A program made the position numbers and the translations under genes. Shown piece after piece: positions 1 through 7,585 of a stretch of DNA of 24,806 bases. The DNA comes from Bacteroidales bacterium (lineage in GTDB: Bacteria; Bacteroidota; Bacteroidia; Bacteroidales; UBA1715): positions 1-24,806 of the forward strand of contig JAFZTG010000047.1 of assembly GCA_017618935.1 (NCBI GenBank), written 5' to 3'. The notes beneath the pieces were generated by a model. The model saw only the letters and a program-made list of their open reading frames with translations, was not told the DNA's origin and ran no database searches. The first letter of the stretch is position 1, and every line of letters begins with the position of its first letter.

Positions 1-1761
1 GACGAAGTAAGAGACAAAGCAAAAGAGATTCTTGGCTTTGATGACACCGAAACAGCCAAATCTGGTGTCGGGCAACTGACAACATTCAACCAATTAGGAT
101 TCAAGGGCGTAAACGACAAACCTGATGGTTGGTATCTTCCTAATGAAAAACATTTTCCTGCTATCATTCTTGAAACAAAGAATAGTGATGTGGAGTTGCG
201 GCAACCGCAAATTGATGAGTTGTTGAAAAACTGCCGTATTGTGGCTGGAAAATACAAGAATGTTGTCGGCATTCTATATAATGGAGATGATGTTCTTTGT
301 TTCAAAAATTGCCAACCTGTTAAAGTTGTCAAAGACTTGAAAAACAAGGAGTATTATTTGGGGTTATTTGAAGAGGACACCATTGATAAACAGCGAATTT
401 ACACGCTCACAAAACGTATAAACGATTCGTTGCATTTCAAGTTTGGAATAAACGATTTAAAACATCGTATGATATTCACTGCTTGCGCTTTAGTTGCCAA
501 GCGATATGGGGCGACATTGGTAAAAGGAATGGATTACACAACATTTCACACATCAATTCATTCCACTCTTTCCAAATCACTTGCAGAGGCTAAAAGACAA
601 AATCAAAAATTGGATTTATTGCTTGAAGTGTATGCTGACATTAAAATGAATATCACTAATAATCAGCAAGCCATTGACGATTTTATTGATTGTGTTAGTG
701 AAATATCTGATAACATCAATTCAGATTTTTGGCAGGGAGAAGATGTGATGGCAATATTTTTCAATGAATTTACACGGTATAAAGGCAAATCAGAGCACGG
801 ACAAGTTTTCACCCCCGACCACATTACATCTTTAATGTACCGAATTACAGAAACCAATCAAGACGATATTGTTTTAGATGCTGCTTGTGGAAGTGGTGCT
901 TTTTTGGTCAAGTCAATGTGTAATATGATAAAAGATGCTGGGGGCAGCCGTACAGATAAAGCAAAATCAATCAAGCAAAACCAACTCTATGGTATCGAAC
1001 TTGACCGCGAGATTTACGCTCTTGCCTGCGCCAATATGCTGATTCACAAGGATGGAAAAACAAATTTGGAGCAATTAGACAGCCGTACAGAGGAAGCGGC
1101 AAAATGGATTGAGTCAAAAAACATTACAAAAGTGCTGATGAATCCACCATTCGAAAGAAAATATGGATGCATAGATATAATAATGAATGTTTTAGATAGT
1201 GTGAGCAAAAACTCAATTTGTGCTTTTATAATGCCTGATAAAAAATTAGAAAAGGATAGTGCAAAAAAAGTTTCCAAAATATTGAAAAACCATTCATTGT
1301 TAAAAATTGTCAAATTGCCAGAAAATGTATTTAGGGAAGGAGTAACAACTTCAGTTTTTGTTTTCAAGACTGGTGTACCGCAAAATGATAAAGAAATATT
1401 TGCCTGCTACATTGAAGATGATGGTTTGGAGGCAGTAAAAAATCAAGGCCGTCAAGATATTAAAAACCGTTGGAAGTCCATTGAAGATGAGTGGGTTGAA
1501 ATTATTCGCAAGCAATCAGGCAGTAATACTATTCAATGGTTGAAACCCAAAGAGCATTTGAGTTATCAAATGCCCCAAAAAGAATTTGAGATTTACGAAG
1601 AAGATTTCGCAAAAACAGCAATGGATTATTTGCTTTTTGAACAAGAAATAAATGTTAAGCAATTCACTGAAGATATAGCAAACAAGGTGCTTTATTCTTC
1701 GGCTATAACACAAAAAAACGGTAGAGTTAACATTACAATAAACGGCAATGAAAGAGATTGA
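1..1761 (+). CDS. Fused PD-(D/E)XK nuclease / N6-adenine DNA methyltransferase of a BcgI-like restriction-modification system (5' partial)
   Basis: The frame is open from the first base of the window, so the gene starts outside it; 586 codons are visible. Near the N-terminus the run PDGWYLPN, followed about 15 residues later by ILETKN, has the form of a PD-(D/E)XK nuclease core. After a helical region comes an HsdM-type methyltransferase domain: SAM-binding motif I DAACGSGAFLVKS (about residue 295) and catalytic motif IV NPPF (about residue 382). Known family: BcgI-like type IIB/IIG enzymes fuse cleavage and adenine methylation in one chain and use a separate specificity subunit. The next gene overlaps by 14 bp and looks like that subunit, which supports this reading. 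The missing 5' part is probably short, since BcgI-type A subunits are a little over 600 residues. The alternative is a type I M subunit with an unusual N-terminal extension. Activity is inferred from motifs only. Confidence 0.85.
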   Translation, partial: DEVRDKAKEILGFDDTETAKSGVGQLTTFNQLGFKGVNDKPDGWYLPNEKHFPAIILETKNSDVELRQPQIDELLKNCRIVAGKYKNVVGILYNGDDVLCFKNCQPVKVVKDLKNKEYYLGLFEEDTIDKQRIYTLTKRINDSLHFKFGINDLKHRMIFTACALVAKRYGATLVKGMDYTTFHTSIHSTLSKSLAEAKRQNQKLDLLLEVYADIKMNITNNQQAIDDFIDCVSEISDNINSDFWQGEDVMAIFFNEFTRYKGKSEHGQVFTPDHITSLMYRITETNQDDIVLDAACGSGAFLVKSMCNMIKDAGGSRTDKAKSIKQNQLYGIELDREIYALACANMLIHKDGKTNLEQLDSRTEEAAKWIESKNITKVLMNPPFERKYGCIDIIMNVLDSVSKNSICAFIMPDKKLEKDSAKKVSKILKNHSLLKIVKLPENVFREGVTTSVFVFKTGVPQNDKEIFACYIEDDGLEAVKNQGRQDIKNRWKSIEDEWVEIIRKQSGSNTIQWLKPKEHLSYQMPQKEFEIYEEDFAKTAMDYLLFEQEINVKQFTEDIANKVLYSSAITQKNGRVNITINGNERD

Positions 1762-2296
1762 TACAACAAAATGGAAAGAATACAAAATCGAGGATTTATT
1801 TGTAAAACTTGATTTAAAATTCAAAAAAGCGAAGTTTAATAAGCACTTTGATATATCAGAAGAACGGAATGCAGAGTTCAATTTACCACTAGTGAATGCT
1901 AAGCATAGTAATAATGGAATAATGTATTATGGCAGAGAATGCGATTTTGACTCGTCAGAAATGACGATTGATATTGTTGAAGATGGTGCCGCATCAACTG
2001 GCGATGTTTATCCACAACCACAAAGGACTGGCGTTTTATACAATGCGTATTTGATAAAATCGATTCAGCCAATCAACTCTGCAATGGTTTTGTTTTTTAT
2101 TTCCACGGTACTACAACGATGCATCAAAGAAAAATTTGGTTATGATAATAAATGTACGTGGGAAAGAGTGAAAAAGGAAAACATTTTACTTCCTGCTGAT
2201 TTCGCTGGTAATCCCGATTTCGCTTATATGGAGAACTATATGAAGAACATTATGGAAAAACAGCGCAATAATTTAACTAATCTACAAATGAAATAA
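1748..2296 (+). CDS. Short specificity (S) subunit with a single target-recognition domain
   Basis: The 182-aa protein begins with KEIDTTKWKEYKIEDLF, the usual opening of type I / type IIG S-subunit recognition domains (W-x-EYKI-x-DLF). Further on, NKCTWERVKKENILLP matches the end of such a domain, where the specificity domain meets the conserved helix. There is room for only one TRD plus a short helical tail; a full HsdS has two and is about 400 aa. The ATG lies inside the end of the methyltransferase gene (14-bp overlap), so the two are translationally coupled. Inference: it directs the fused nuclease-methyltransferase to its site, probably as a dimer. The short length may be native to this subfamily or reflect loss of a second TRD. 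Confidence 0.75.
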   Translation: MKEIDTTKWKEYKIEDLFVKLDLKFKKAKFNKHFDISEERNAEFNLPLVNAKHSNNGIMYYGRECDFDSSEMTIDIVEDGAASTGDVYPQPQRTGVLYNAYLIKSIQPINSAMVLFFISTVLQRCIKEKFGYDNKCTWERVKKENILLPADFAGNPDFAYMENYMKNIMEKQRNNLTNLQMK

Positions 2297-2331
2297 TTAT
2301 AGCACAGATAAGAATTGCCTTATTCTGGGTG

Positions 2332-2362
2332 TTTGAAAAGTCAAAGAAGTTGAATACATTTA
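2332..2362 (+). promoter_or_regulatory. Bacteroidota-type promoter for the 421-aa gene
   Basis: TTTG at 2332-2335, then 19 bp, then TACATTTA at 2355-2362. This fits the TTTG-N19-21-TAnnTTTG pattern with one mismatch in the last base of the -7 box. The start codon follows 15 bp later. It suggests the downstream gene is transcribed on its own, not only by read-through from the restriction-modification genes. Confidence 0.6.
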
Positions 2363-2377
2363 CAAAAAATAAAAAAA

Positions 2378-3643
2378 ATGGAAAAAGATTTTGGAATAGA
2401 ATTATTAGGCTCTGGTTACAACGAGAAATCACGGTCTGTTATTGTCAATTTTGTTTCTGATAGAGTCACTAGGGATTGGGAATATAACTGTAGGAATTAT
2501 TGTTCTATAAATAAAAATGAGGACGAAAATTTGTTATCAGTTATTGGTGCGATTGCAATTGTTATTGCAGAGAAACTGAATATAAAGCAGAAGTTTGAGT
2601 CGGAAACCAACAAGTTTTCTTTTATTGATGAAAGTGGTTCGAGTTTTCTTGTTCCGCTTGCTTGTAATATATTGTCGTCAATTCTAACTTGCCAATGCAT
2701 AAGACAAGAAATTTCCTCCCTTTTCTCTGCTGCCCAAAATACAGAGAATGAGAAAGCAATAGATAGGCTTCAAAACAATATGTTGACCTATTTAAATCAC
2801 GATACAACAATTTGGGAGATACGTCATGAATTTTATAAATCCCTACAAAACAATTATGAATGGGTAATAATAAGTATGGCTGATGAAAACAACAATACAA
2901 TAAATTGTCGTCCTATTATTAGGAGGAATGAAGATAAGATTTCATCTTTCGGCGCACAATACGCTTTATCATATTTTGATACTTTTTTTATAAAAGATGA
3001 TTATGATTTATTTGTTACATCGGCAGAAAAAATAAAACTAAGAATAATTCAGCCAGCATTTCAAGGTAAACCACGATGGTATGGTTATTTTATAGAAAAG
3101 GAGCCTGTTTATGAGAAAATAGACGATAAATCGTTTAATAATTACTTTATTGATCCTGATAGGGAAAATATATATTCAGAAATCGAAAAAGATATAAATG
3201 CTATTCGTAAAATTAAAATTAAAGACTATTACGGTTATTATGATATACAGAAAAGCAAGAACCTTACGTTTTCTATACCTACAGAGCCTAAAGAACAAGA
3301 TGCAGCCACACAAAATATGTATGAGGAAAATAAGTGCTTTATTAACTTAATAAAGGAGGAAAAAATATTTTTTAATATAACATCTGAATTGGATGGAGAT
3401 ATTGTCATCTTTCTGAAAACCAGAAAATTGGATGACGAGTCGTATGCATTAAAAAGAAGCAAGTCACAGAAAATACAATATGTGAATGAGATTAATAACG
3501 TTTCGGAATATTCTTATGAAGAAAAAGGTTCTGATTACACATATGAAAAAACTACTATAAAAACGACTATAAATATAGAACGCGTTCTCCAATCGGGGAA
3601 ATTGATTAAGGAAAGAGAAATGATTTATAAAAATAAGTCATAA
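2378..3643 (+). CDS. Hypothetical protein, 421 aa, next to restriction-modification genes
   Basis: I do not recognise a family. The frame is long, has normal low-GC codon use and starts at an ATG after an A-rich leader with its own promoter. Visible features are one hydrophobic stretch at about residues 53-66 (LLSVIGAIAIVIAE), which could be a membrane or buried helix, a charged helical middle and a Tyr/Lys/Glu-rich C-terminal third with alternating strand-like segments. There is no signal peptide and no nuclease, ATPase or HTH motif that I can see. It lies 81 bp after the S subunit on the same strand, so a role in phage defence is possible from context, but nothing in the protein shows it. 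Confidence 0.7.
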   Translation: MEKDFGIELLGSGYNEKSRSVIVNFVSDRVTRDWEYNCRNYCSINKNEDENLLSVIGAIAIVIAEKLNIKQKFESETNKFSFIDESGSSFLVPLACNILSSILTCQCIRQEISSLFSAAQNTENEKAIDRLQNNMLTYLNHDTTIWEIRHEFYKSLQNNYEWVIISMADENNNTINCRPIIRRNEDKISSFGAQYALSYFDTFFIKDDYDLFVTSAEKIKLRIIQPAFQGKPRWYGYFIEKEPVYEKIDDKSFNNYFIDPDRENIYSEIEKDINAIRKIKIKDYYGYYDIQKSKNLTFSIPTEPKEQDAATQNMYEENKCFINLIKEEKIFFNITSELDGDIVIFLKTRKLDDESYALKRSKSQKIQYVNEINNVSEYSYEEKGSDYTYEKTTIKTTINIERVLQSGKLIKEREMIYKNKS

Positions 3644-3670
3644 ATTCACCACACGCAACACAGTATATTT

Positions 3671-3742
3671 GTTGCGTACCTACGGCACGCCTTTCTTCGG
3701 TTATAATGCTATTTCTACCAACCAGATGTTCCTAACGGAACA
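3671..3742. repeat. Two-hairpin intergenic repeat, copy 1
   Basis: Begins with GTTGCGTACCTACGGCACGC, an imperfect hairpin (GCGTaCC / GGcACGC around TAC). After a variable spacer it has TCTACCAACC (3714-3723), then TGTTCCTAACGGAACA (3727-3742), a perfect 6-bp stem with loop TAAC. The same three blocks recur in the same order and orientation at 4883-4952. The two hairpins share the loop theme CC-TA(A)C-GG. Function is unknown; it behaves like a REP-type dispersed element. Confidence 0.8.
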
Positions 3743-3768
3743 ATAAAATAACAAGAGCGAACTCCCCC

Positions 3769-3799
3769 TTTGGAAGAATTGTTTTTTTAGGTATCTTTG
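3769..3799 (+). promoter_or_regulatory. Bacteroidota-type promoter for the Bro-N/DinD-like gene
   Basis: TTTG at 3769-3772, a 19-bp spacer and TATCTTTG at 3792-3799 match the consensus exactly. The start codon lies 26 bp after the -7 box. No SOS-type operator was recognised nearby, so damage-inducible control cannot be claimed from the sequence. Confidence 0.75.
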
Positions 3800-3825
3800 C
3801 ATAGAAATTTTTAATCGCAATATCT

Positions 3826-4650
3826 ATGAATAACATTAAATTGTTTCAGGACAAAAGAATTCGTTCCGTATGGAACGAGGAAGAAGAGCAATGGTATTTT
3901 TCGGTAGTGGACGTGGTTGAGGCATTGACAGAATCACCAAATCCAAGGCAGTATTGGAGAAAAATGAAAGACCGGGACCTAAAAGAATATGAGTCGTACC
4001 CATTTTGGGTACAACTGAAAATGCCAAGTGCTGATGGGAAACGTTACGCTACGGATTGTGCCAATGTCAAGGGTATTCTTCGTATTATCCAATCTATTCC
4101 GTCGCCCAAGGCGGAACCGTTCAAACTATGGCTATCACAAGTGGGTTACGAGCGATTGCAGGAAATTGAGAATCCCGAACTTGCACAAGAACGAATGAAG
4201 GAACTCTATGAACAAAAAGGGTATCCCAAAGAATGGATTGACAAGCGGCTTCGTGGTATTGCCATTCGCCAAAATTTGACCGACGAATGGAAAAAACGAG
4301 GCATCACCGAGAAACACGATTTTGCTATCCTCACCGCTGAAATTAGCAAGGCAACATTTGGAATGACGCCGTCTGAATACAAGGAATATAAGGGTTTGAC
4401 AAAGAAGAACCAGAATCTTCGTGACCACATGAACGACCTTGAATTGATTTTTACAATGCTGGGTGAACGAGTTACCACCGAAATTTCCGAAAAAGAAGAA
4501 CCAGAAACATTCGGTGAGAGTAAGAACATAGCCCGACGAGGCGGAACCGTTGCAGGCAAAGCTCGTGAAGCAACAGAGCAAGAATTGGGACGAAGCGTTG
4601 TATCAAATAAGAATTTCCTTTCAAGGGCTGAAAAGAAAAAAATAAAATAA
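3826..4650 (+). CDS. Bro-N domain protein, DinD-like
   Basis: The 274-aa protein opens with IKLFQDKRIRSVWNEEEEQW followed by YFSVVDVVEAL, the typical start of a Bro-N (phage antirepressor-like, DNA-binding) domain, which runs to about residue 110. The second half, including GITEKHDFAILTAEISKATF and LRDHMNDLELIFTMLGE, resembles the C-terminal part of DinD-type proteins, and the length equals that usual for E. coli DinD. In E. coli, DinD is damage-induced and inhibits RecA filament activity; whether this relative does so is unknown. It has its own promoter and is bracketed by direct copies of an intergenic repeat, which fits a transferable cassette. A prophage antirepressor remnant is the alternative, but no other phage genes are present. 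Confidence 0.8.
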   Translation: MNNIKLFQDKRIRSVWNEEEEQWYFSVVDVVEALTESPNPRQYWRKMKDRDLKEYESYPFWVQLKMPSADGKRYATDCANVKGILRIIQSIPSPKAEPFKLWLSQVGYERLQEIENPELAQERMKELYEQKGYPKEWIDKRLRGIAIRQNLTDEWKKRGITEKHDFAILTAEISKATFGMTPSEYKEYKGLTKKNQNLRDHMNDLELIFTMLGERVTTEISEKEEPETFGESKNIARRGGTVAGKAREATEQELGRSVVSNKNFLSRAEKKKIK

Positions 4651-4665
4651 AACGATATAGATTGT

Positions 4666-4819
4666 TTGCTCCGCTTTTCGACTGAGTTGCGAAGCGTTAA
4701 AAAATCAACGGAGTGTAGCGTTAAAAAAGAGTTGGTGCCTTAATACGTGACGGCTTGCACTACGAAAGTGTGGCACTTCAACTCTTTTAGCGGAACGCAG
4801 TTGATTTTTAGCTGAGCAA
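4666..4819. repeat. Large multi-stem inverted-repeat element
   Basis: Nested complementary arms: TTGCTC (4666-4671) with GAGCAA (4814-4819); AAAATCAAC (4701-4709) with GTTGATTTT (4800-4808); AAAAGAGTTG (4725-4734) with CAACTCTTTT (4779-4788); GTGCC (4735-4739) with GGCAC (4772-4776); CACT (4758-4761) with AGTG (4767-4770). A side hairpin pairs CGCTT (4672-4676) with AAGCG (4692-4696). The pairs nest without conflict, giving a long branched fold. It starts 16 bp after the Bro-N gene stop. It could be a MITE-like element, a structured RNA or a transcript end. Confidence 0.7.
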
Positions 4820-4838
4820 GTCCGTCTTGAACTTTTTG

Positions 4839-4868
4839 GTTACTTTTTCTTTCAAGAGAAAAAGTGAC
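4839..4868. repeat. 12-bp-stem hairpin
   Basis: GTTACTTTTTCT (4839-4850) pairs with AGAAAAAGTGAC (4857-4868) around the 6-nt loop TTCAAG, with one G-T pair if transcribed rightward. No T-run follows, so it is not a classical terminator. It sits between the large inverted-repeat element and the two-hairpin repeat and may be part of one composite intergenic element. Confidence 0.65.
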
Positions 4869-4882
4869 ATAAAAATCCTATT

Positions 4883-4952
4883 GTTGCGTACCTACGGCAC
4901 GCTGTTTCTTGGGCATTGTTGTCTCTACCAACCTTGTGTTCCTAACGGAACA
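4883..4952. repeat. Two-hairpin intergenic repeat, copy 2
   Basis: The same 20-base opening block as at 3671 (here 4883-4902), then TCTACCAACC (4924-4933) and TGTTCCTAACGGAACA (4937-4952). The spacer between blocks differs in sequence from copy 1 but has nearly the same length (total 70 versus 72 bp). Conserved hairpins with drifting spacers point to selection or mobility acting on the structure. Confidence 0.8.
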
Positions 4953-5124
4953 AACGACGAAAATCGTCCACCATCAGTTGACGATTTACGGTTGGATAAA
5001 ACGCACCTTAAAAGTGCAGAAATCTAATATTTTTTGCACTTTTGTGGTGCAATTTTGTATATTTCTAAAAAAATATAGGTTATGAATATTGTTCTGGTAA
5101 TTCGAAAAAATCTTATTAAATTTT

Positions 5125-6093
5125 CTATAAAAATCGGTATGTCTGTGTAACAATACAAGGTTCGCCGTTAATGTTTTTCATTTCAACGTAAACAATACAT
5201 CGTCCGTTTTCGTCCGTTTCTTCGTAGGTGAAACTTTCGTCTATCTCGCTGTAATCATCATAGATTGATTCATAATCATCTACGATTGTTTCCTCGTCAA
5301 TATACTCGCCTTCGATTGTAAGAATACGTTTCCCTCCATCTTCTTTATACTCAGTTAATTTTGTTGTTCCCTCTCCATTGCATACTACATCCTCGAACAC
5401 ATCACCATAATATTCACAATTCCTGCGACGGACTACGAAATGTTTGATTTCACGCCCTCTTTCATCATATACGGTTTCTTCTTTTAAATAAGATTCACCG
5501 TCGTAAAAGGCATCCTTTGGCGAAAACTCACTTACCACATATTTATCACAATGGTTTACATTTTCTCGCGCCAATACTCCGTTTTTGTAGAAATAACAAG
5601 CAACCAAATCATCATCTCTTTTCTCAAAAATCTCTCCGTCAACAATATCATCCTCGTTGTCTTCGGATGGTAAATCTTCCGAATGTTGATAATAAAGTCT
5701 GGGGACTCCATTATTTTCAAGGGTAACAGTGTATGTCCCGTCATAGTTACTATTTCGTACAAGTACACATTCTTGGGCTCTATATTCTTCTATTCTGAAC
5801 AAATGTTTTTTATTTGAATTGTACAGCATCTTATATTTGCCAGTAGGATAATCACCTATGAAGCTTACAGTTATAGCTTCAATACATTGTGCGTTAGAAT
5901 CAAAAAAGAGTTCGCTTACAAGGACATTGTCAATAAAAGAACGTTCTATACGACGTTTCATTTCATCTTCATCGGAAAACCAGATTCTCTCGACCTCATT
6001 CCCATTGCTATCTAACTTATACAATACGTATTCCTTATAGCCTGATGCTTGTTTGTCCTGAATATATCCTTTTTCTATTAAATTAGTTCTCAT
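5125..6093 (-). CDS. Hypothetical acidic protein, 322 aa
   Basis: Family not recognised. The protein is strongly acidic, with Asp/Glu clusters near residues 135-155 and 265-285, and rich in Tyr. Short segments such as YKLDSNGNEVERIW, TVYDERGREIKHF and YEETDENGRCIVYVE have the look of degenerate YD/Rhs-like strand-turn repeats (strand, D-x-x-G turn, strand), so a repetitive beta structure is possible. No signal peptide is visible, so it is probably cytoplasmic. It begins 8 bp after the preceding minus-strand gene ends, as the last gene of a four-gene cassette. Effector or immunity roles can be imagined but are not shown. Confidence 0.65.
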   Translation of the reverse strand: MRTNLIEKGYIQDKQASGYKEYVLYKLDSNGNEVERIWFSDEDEMKRRIERSFIDNVLVSELFFDSNAQCIEAITVSFIGDYPTGKYKMLYNSNKKHLFRIEEYRAQECVLVRNSNYDGTYTVTLENNGVPRLYYQHSEDLPSEDNEDDIVDGEIFEKRDDDLVACYFYKNGVLARENVNHCDKYVVSEFSPKDAFYDGESYLKEETVYDERGREIKHFVVRRRNCEYYGDVFEDVVCNGEGTTKLTEYKEDGGKRILTIEGEYIDEETIVDDYESIYDDYSEIDESFTYEETDENGRCIVYVEMKNINGEPCIVTQTYRFL

Positions 6094-6101
6094 ACTTGTA
6101 A

Positions 6102-6644
6102 TTATTTAGATTCTTGTAAAAATGTTTGTGAAATTAAATTGCCAGTTATGTTATCTCGATTTGCAAACAGATTGCATAGCTTTTCTTCCAATGTTTTGCT
6201 ATTGGAATATTGCCCCATTGCAAATGAAGATTCTTTTAGCGCATATTTCTCTGATTTTTGTGCGAAATAGAACCTCCAACAACGATTTTTAATATCCTCA
6301 TCGTGCAAGATTATAAAAGCATTTACAAAATACAAATAATCTTTACTAAGAAACTCAGGTAGATTTTCTTGAGCATTTTCGAGGGTAAATGAATTATCGC
6401 TTACAGCTACGTCATAAATATAAATTGGGGATGAAAAATTACTACTAAAAATTTCTATTTCACCCATATATAGACCGTCAAAGCAAAAATGATTCATGGT
6501 AGCACGAATGGATACTGGTGCAGAAAACAGCCCCACATAAGGTTTAAAAATAGGTTCCAACACTTTTTCCACAAATGTTTCAATTCCACAATAATCATTG
6601 TTGAGAATTTCGTGAATCGTTTGTTTATACGTTTTCTCGTCCAT
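6102..6644 (-). CDS. Hypothetical protein, 180 aa
   Basis: Family not recognised. The start MDEKTYKQTIHEILNNDYCG suggests an N-terminal helix, and the middle (residues 40-115) is mixed strand/helix with aromatic-rich segments. There is no signal peptide, membrane helix or known catalytic motif. It lies 36 bp after the HTH regulator and 8 bp before the 322-aa gene on the same strand, so it is most likely co-transcribed with both. Confidence 0.65.
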   Translation of the reverse strand: MDEKTYKQTIHEILNNDYCGIETFVEKVLEPIFKPYVGLFSAPVSIRATMNHFCFDGLYMGEIEIFSSNFSSPIYIYDVAVSDNSFTLENAQENLPEFLSKDYLYFVNAFIILHDEDIKNRCWRFYFAQKSEKYALKESSFAMGQYSNSKTLEEKLCNLFANRDNITGNLISQTFLQESK

Positions 6645-6680
6645 AATTGTAATTTTTAGAGTTTATAAATTGAGGAAGTA

Positions 6681-6950
6681 TTATCGTTTCGTTATCAAAA
6701 TCTTATTGTCCATAACAGTGATTTCGCACCAATCAAGTTCTTGTGCATTTTGCGAAGCGACGGTTGACAAAAAATCCTTGTGAAGCACGTCGGATATGTC
6801 TTTCAGCCGTTCCACGTCGATGTTGGTACGTTTGAGCATATCGTACACCGTTTGCCGTTGCACGTTCAGTCTCTTTGCCATTTCGGCAACACTCATTCCT
6901 TGTCGTTGCATTTCCGCCTTAATCAGCGCTCCAAAGTTTAGTTTGTTCAT
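6681..6950 (-). CDS. XRE-family helix-turn-helix transcriptional regulator
   Basis: In this 89-aa protein, residues 5-60 form a Cro/C1-type HTH: FGALIKAEMQRQGMSVAEMA, then KRLNVQRQTVYDMLKR, with the recognition helix around VQRQTVYDMLK. A short C-terminal strand region (WCEITVMDNKILITKR) follows. Small stand-alone XRE proteins of this size commonly repress their own operon or act as antitoxin-like partners of neighbours. Here it is the second gene of a four-gene minus-strand set, which makes it the likely local regulator; the operator was not identified with certainty. Confidence 0.85.
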   Translation of the reverse strand: MNKLNFGALIKAEMQRQGMSVAEMAKRLNVQRQTVYDMLKRTNIDVERLKDISDVLHKDFLSTVASQNAQELDWCEITVMDNKILITKR

Positions 6951-6981
6951 AGTTAATTGATTTTTAATCGTTTATAATTAT

Positions 6982-7527
6982 TTACCATTTCATTTGTATT
7001 TCGTTCTTATGCTTCCCATTCAAAAGAACGGCTTCTTGTTTGGTGGCAAGACGTTTTACGGACAAACTGCTTTGTACGCTATCCAACATACACCATAGTT
7101 CAAAGAATTCAATCGCTTGTGAGCGATAGAGATCCATAAAACCCGTACTCATTCCTATATACTGTTCCCGTCCGTAGATTTGCGTATTAACGCCATTATA
7201 AAGCAATTGCCGTTTGTCGTCAATCATCTTTAAAAATGAGGTATATGCCTTTTTCAGTGCCACACGCCCATCGGTGTTCATTGTGTAATACAGGCGTACA
7301 TATTCATATTCCGCCTGTGCCGCCCAAAGTTTGAGAAATTTGTCGGCACATTGGCTGAACTCATAATTCGTAGTCCACTCGTTGATTTCACGCTCATACG
7401 CCTTGTCAATCCGCTTGTCGGGAATTTCCTCATAGCAATGACATTCTAAAACTTGCGTGTACGAACACATTGGTATCATACACATTGCGATTACGATTTT
7501 CATAAATGTTTTCATAACTTTAATCAT
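6982..7527 (-). CDS. Hypothetical exported protein, 181 aa
   Basis: The N-terminus has a signal peptide: basic start MKTFMK, hydrophobic run IVIAMCMIPMC, cleavage probably near SYTQ. ATG codons four residues apart (7527 and 7515) are both possible; the second gives a more usual signal peptide. The mature part is helical and rich in Tyr, Glu and Lys (EINEWTTNYEFSQCADKFLK, LWAAQAEYEYVRLYYTMN), faintly like small periplasmic LprI/DUF1311-type helical proteins, but I cannot assign it. It is the first gene of the minus-strand cassette, 31 bp ahead of the HTH gene. Confidence 0.65.
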   Translation of the reverse strand: MIKVMKTFMKIVIAMCMIPMCSYTQVLECHCYEEIPDKRIDKAYEREINEWTTNYEFSQCADKFLKLWAAQAEYEYVRLYYTMNTDGRVALKKAYTSFLKMIDDKRQLLYNGVNTQIYGREQYIGMSTGFMDLYRSQAIEFFELWCMLDSVQSSLSVKRLATKQEAVLLNGKHKNEIQMKW

Positions 7528-7585
7528 TTTGTTAAACTTCTATTTTTTCTGCCTTTCAAGCATTGCGAAAATAGAGACTGAACGA

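Larger units (their letters stand above)
4651..5124. other. Gene-free 474-bp stretch made of inverted repeats
   Basis: No convincing gene lies here. It holds, in order, the multi-stem element at 4666-4819, a 12-bp hairpin at 4839-4868, copy 2 of the two-hairpin repeat at 4883-4952, and a cluster of GTGCA-containing inverted repeats at 5010-5052. A short frame at 4827-5027 runs through the repeats and has no coding character. Confidence 0.75.

Noticed and set aside
4827..5027. 66-aa plus-strand frame
   Set aside because: Runs through a hairpin and the two-hairpin repeat; the matching block at 3671-3742 is not coding.
5082..5153. 23-codon plus-strand ORF with a weak upstream TTTG-N21-TATATTTC
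   Set aside because: Too short, overlaps the 3' end of the 322-aa gene and lacks supporting features.
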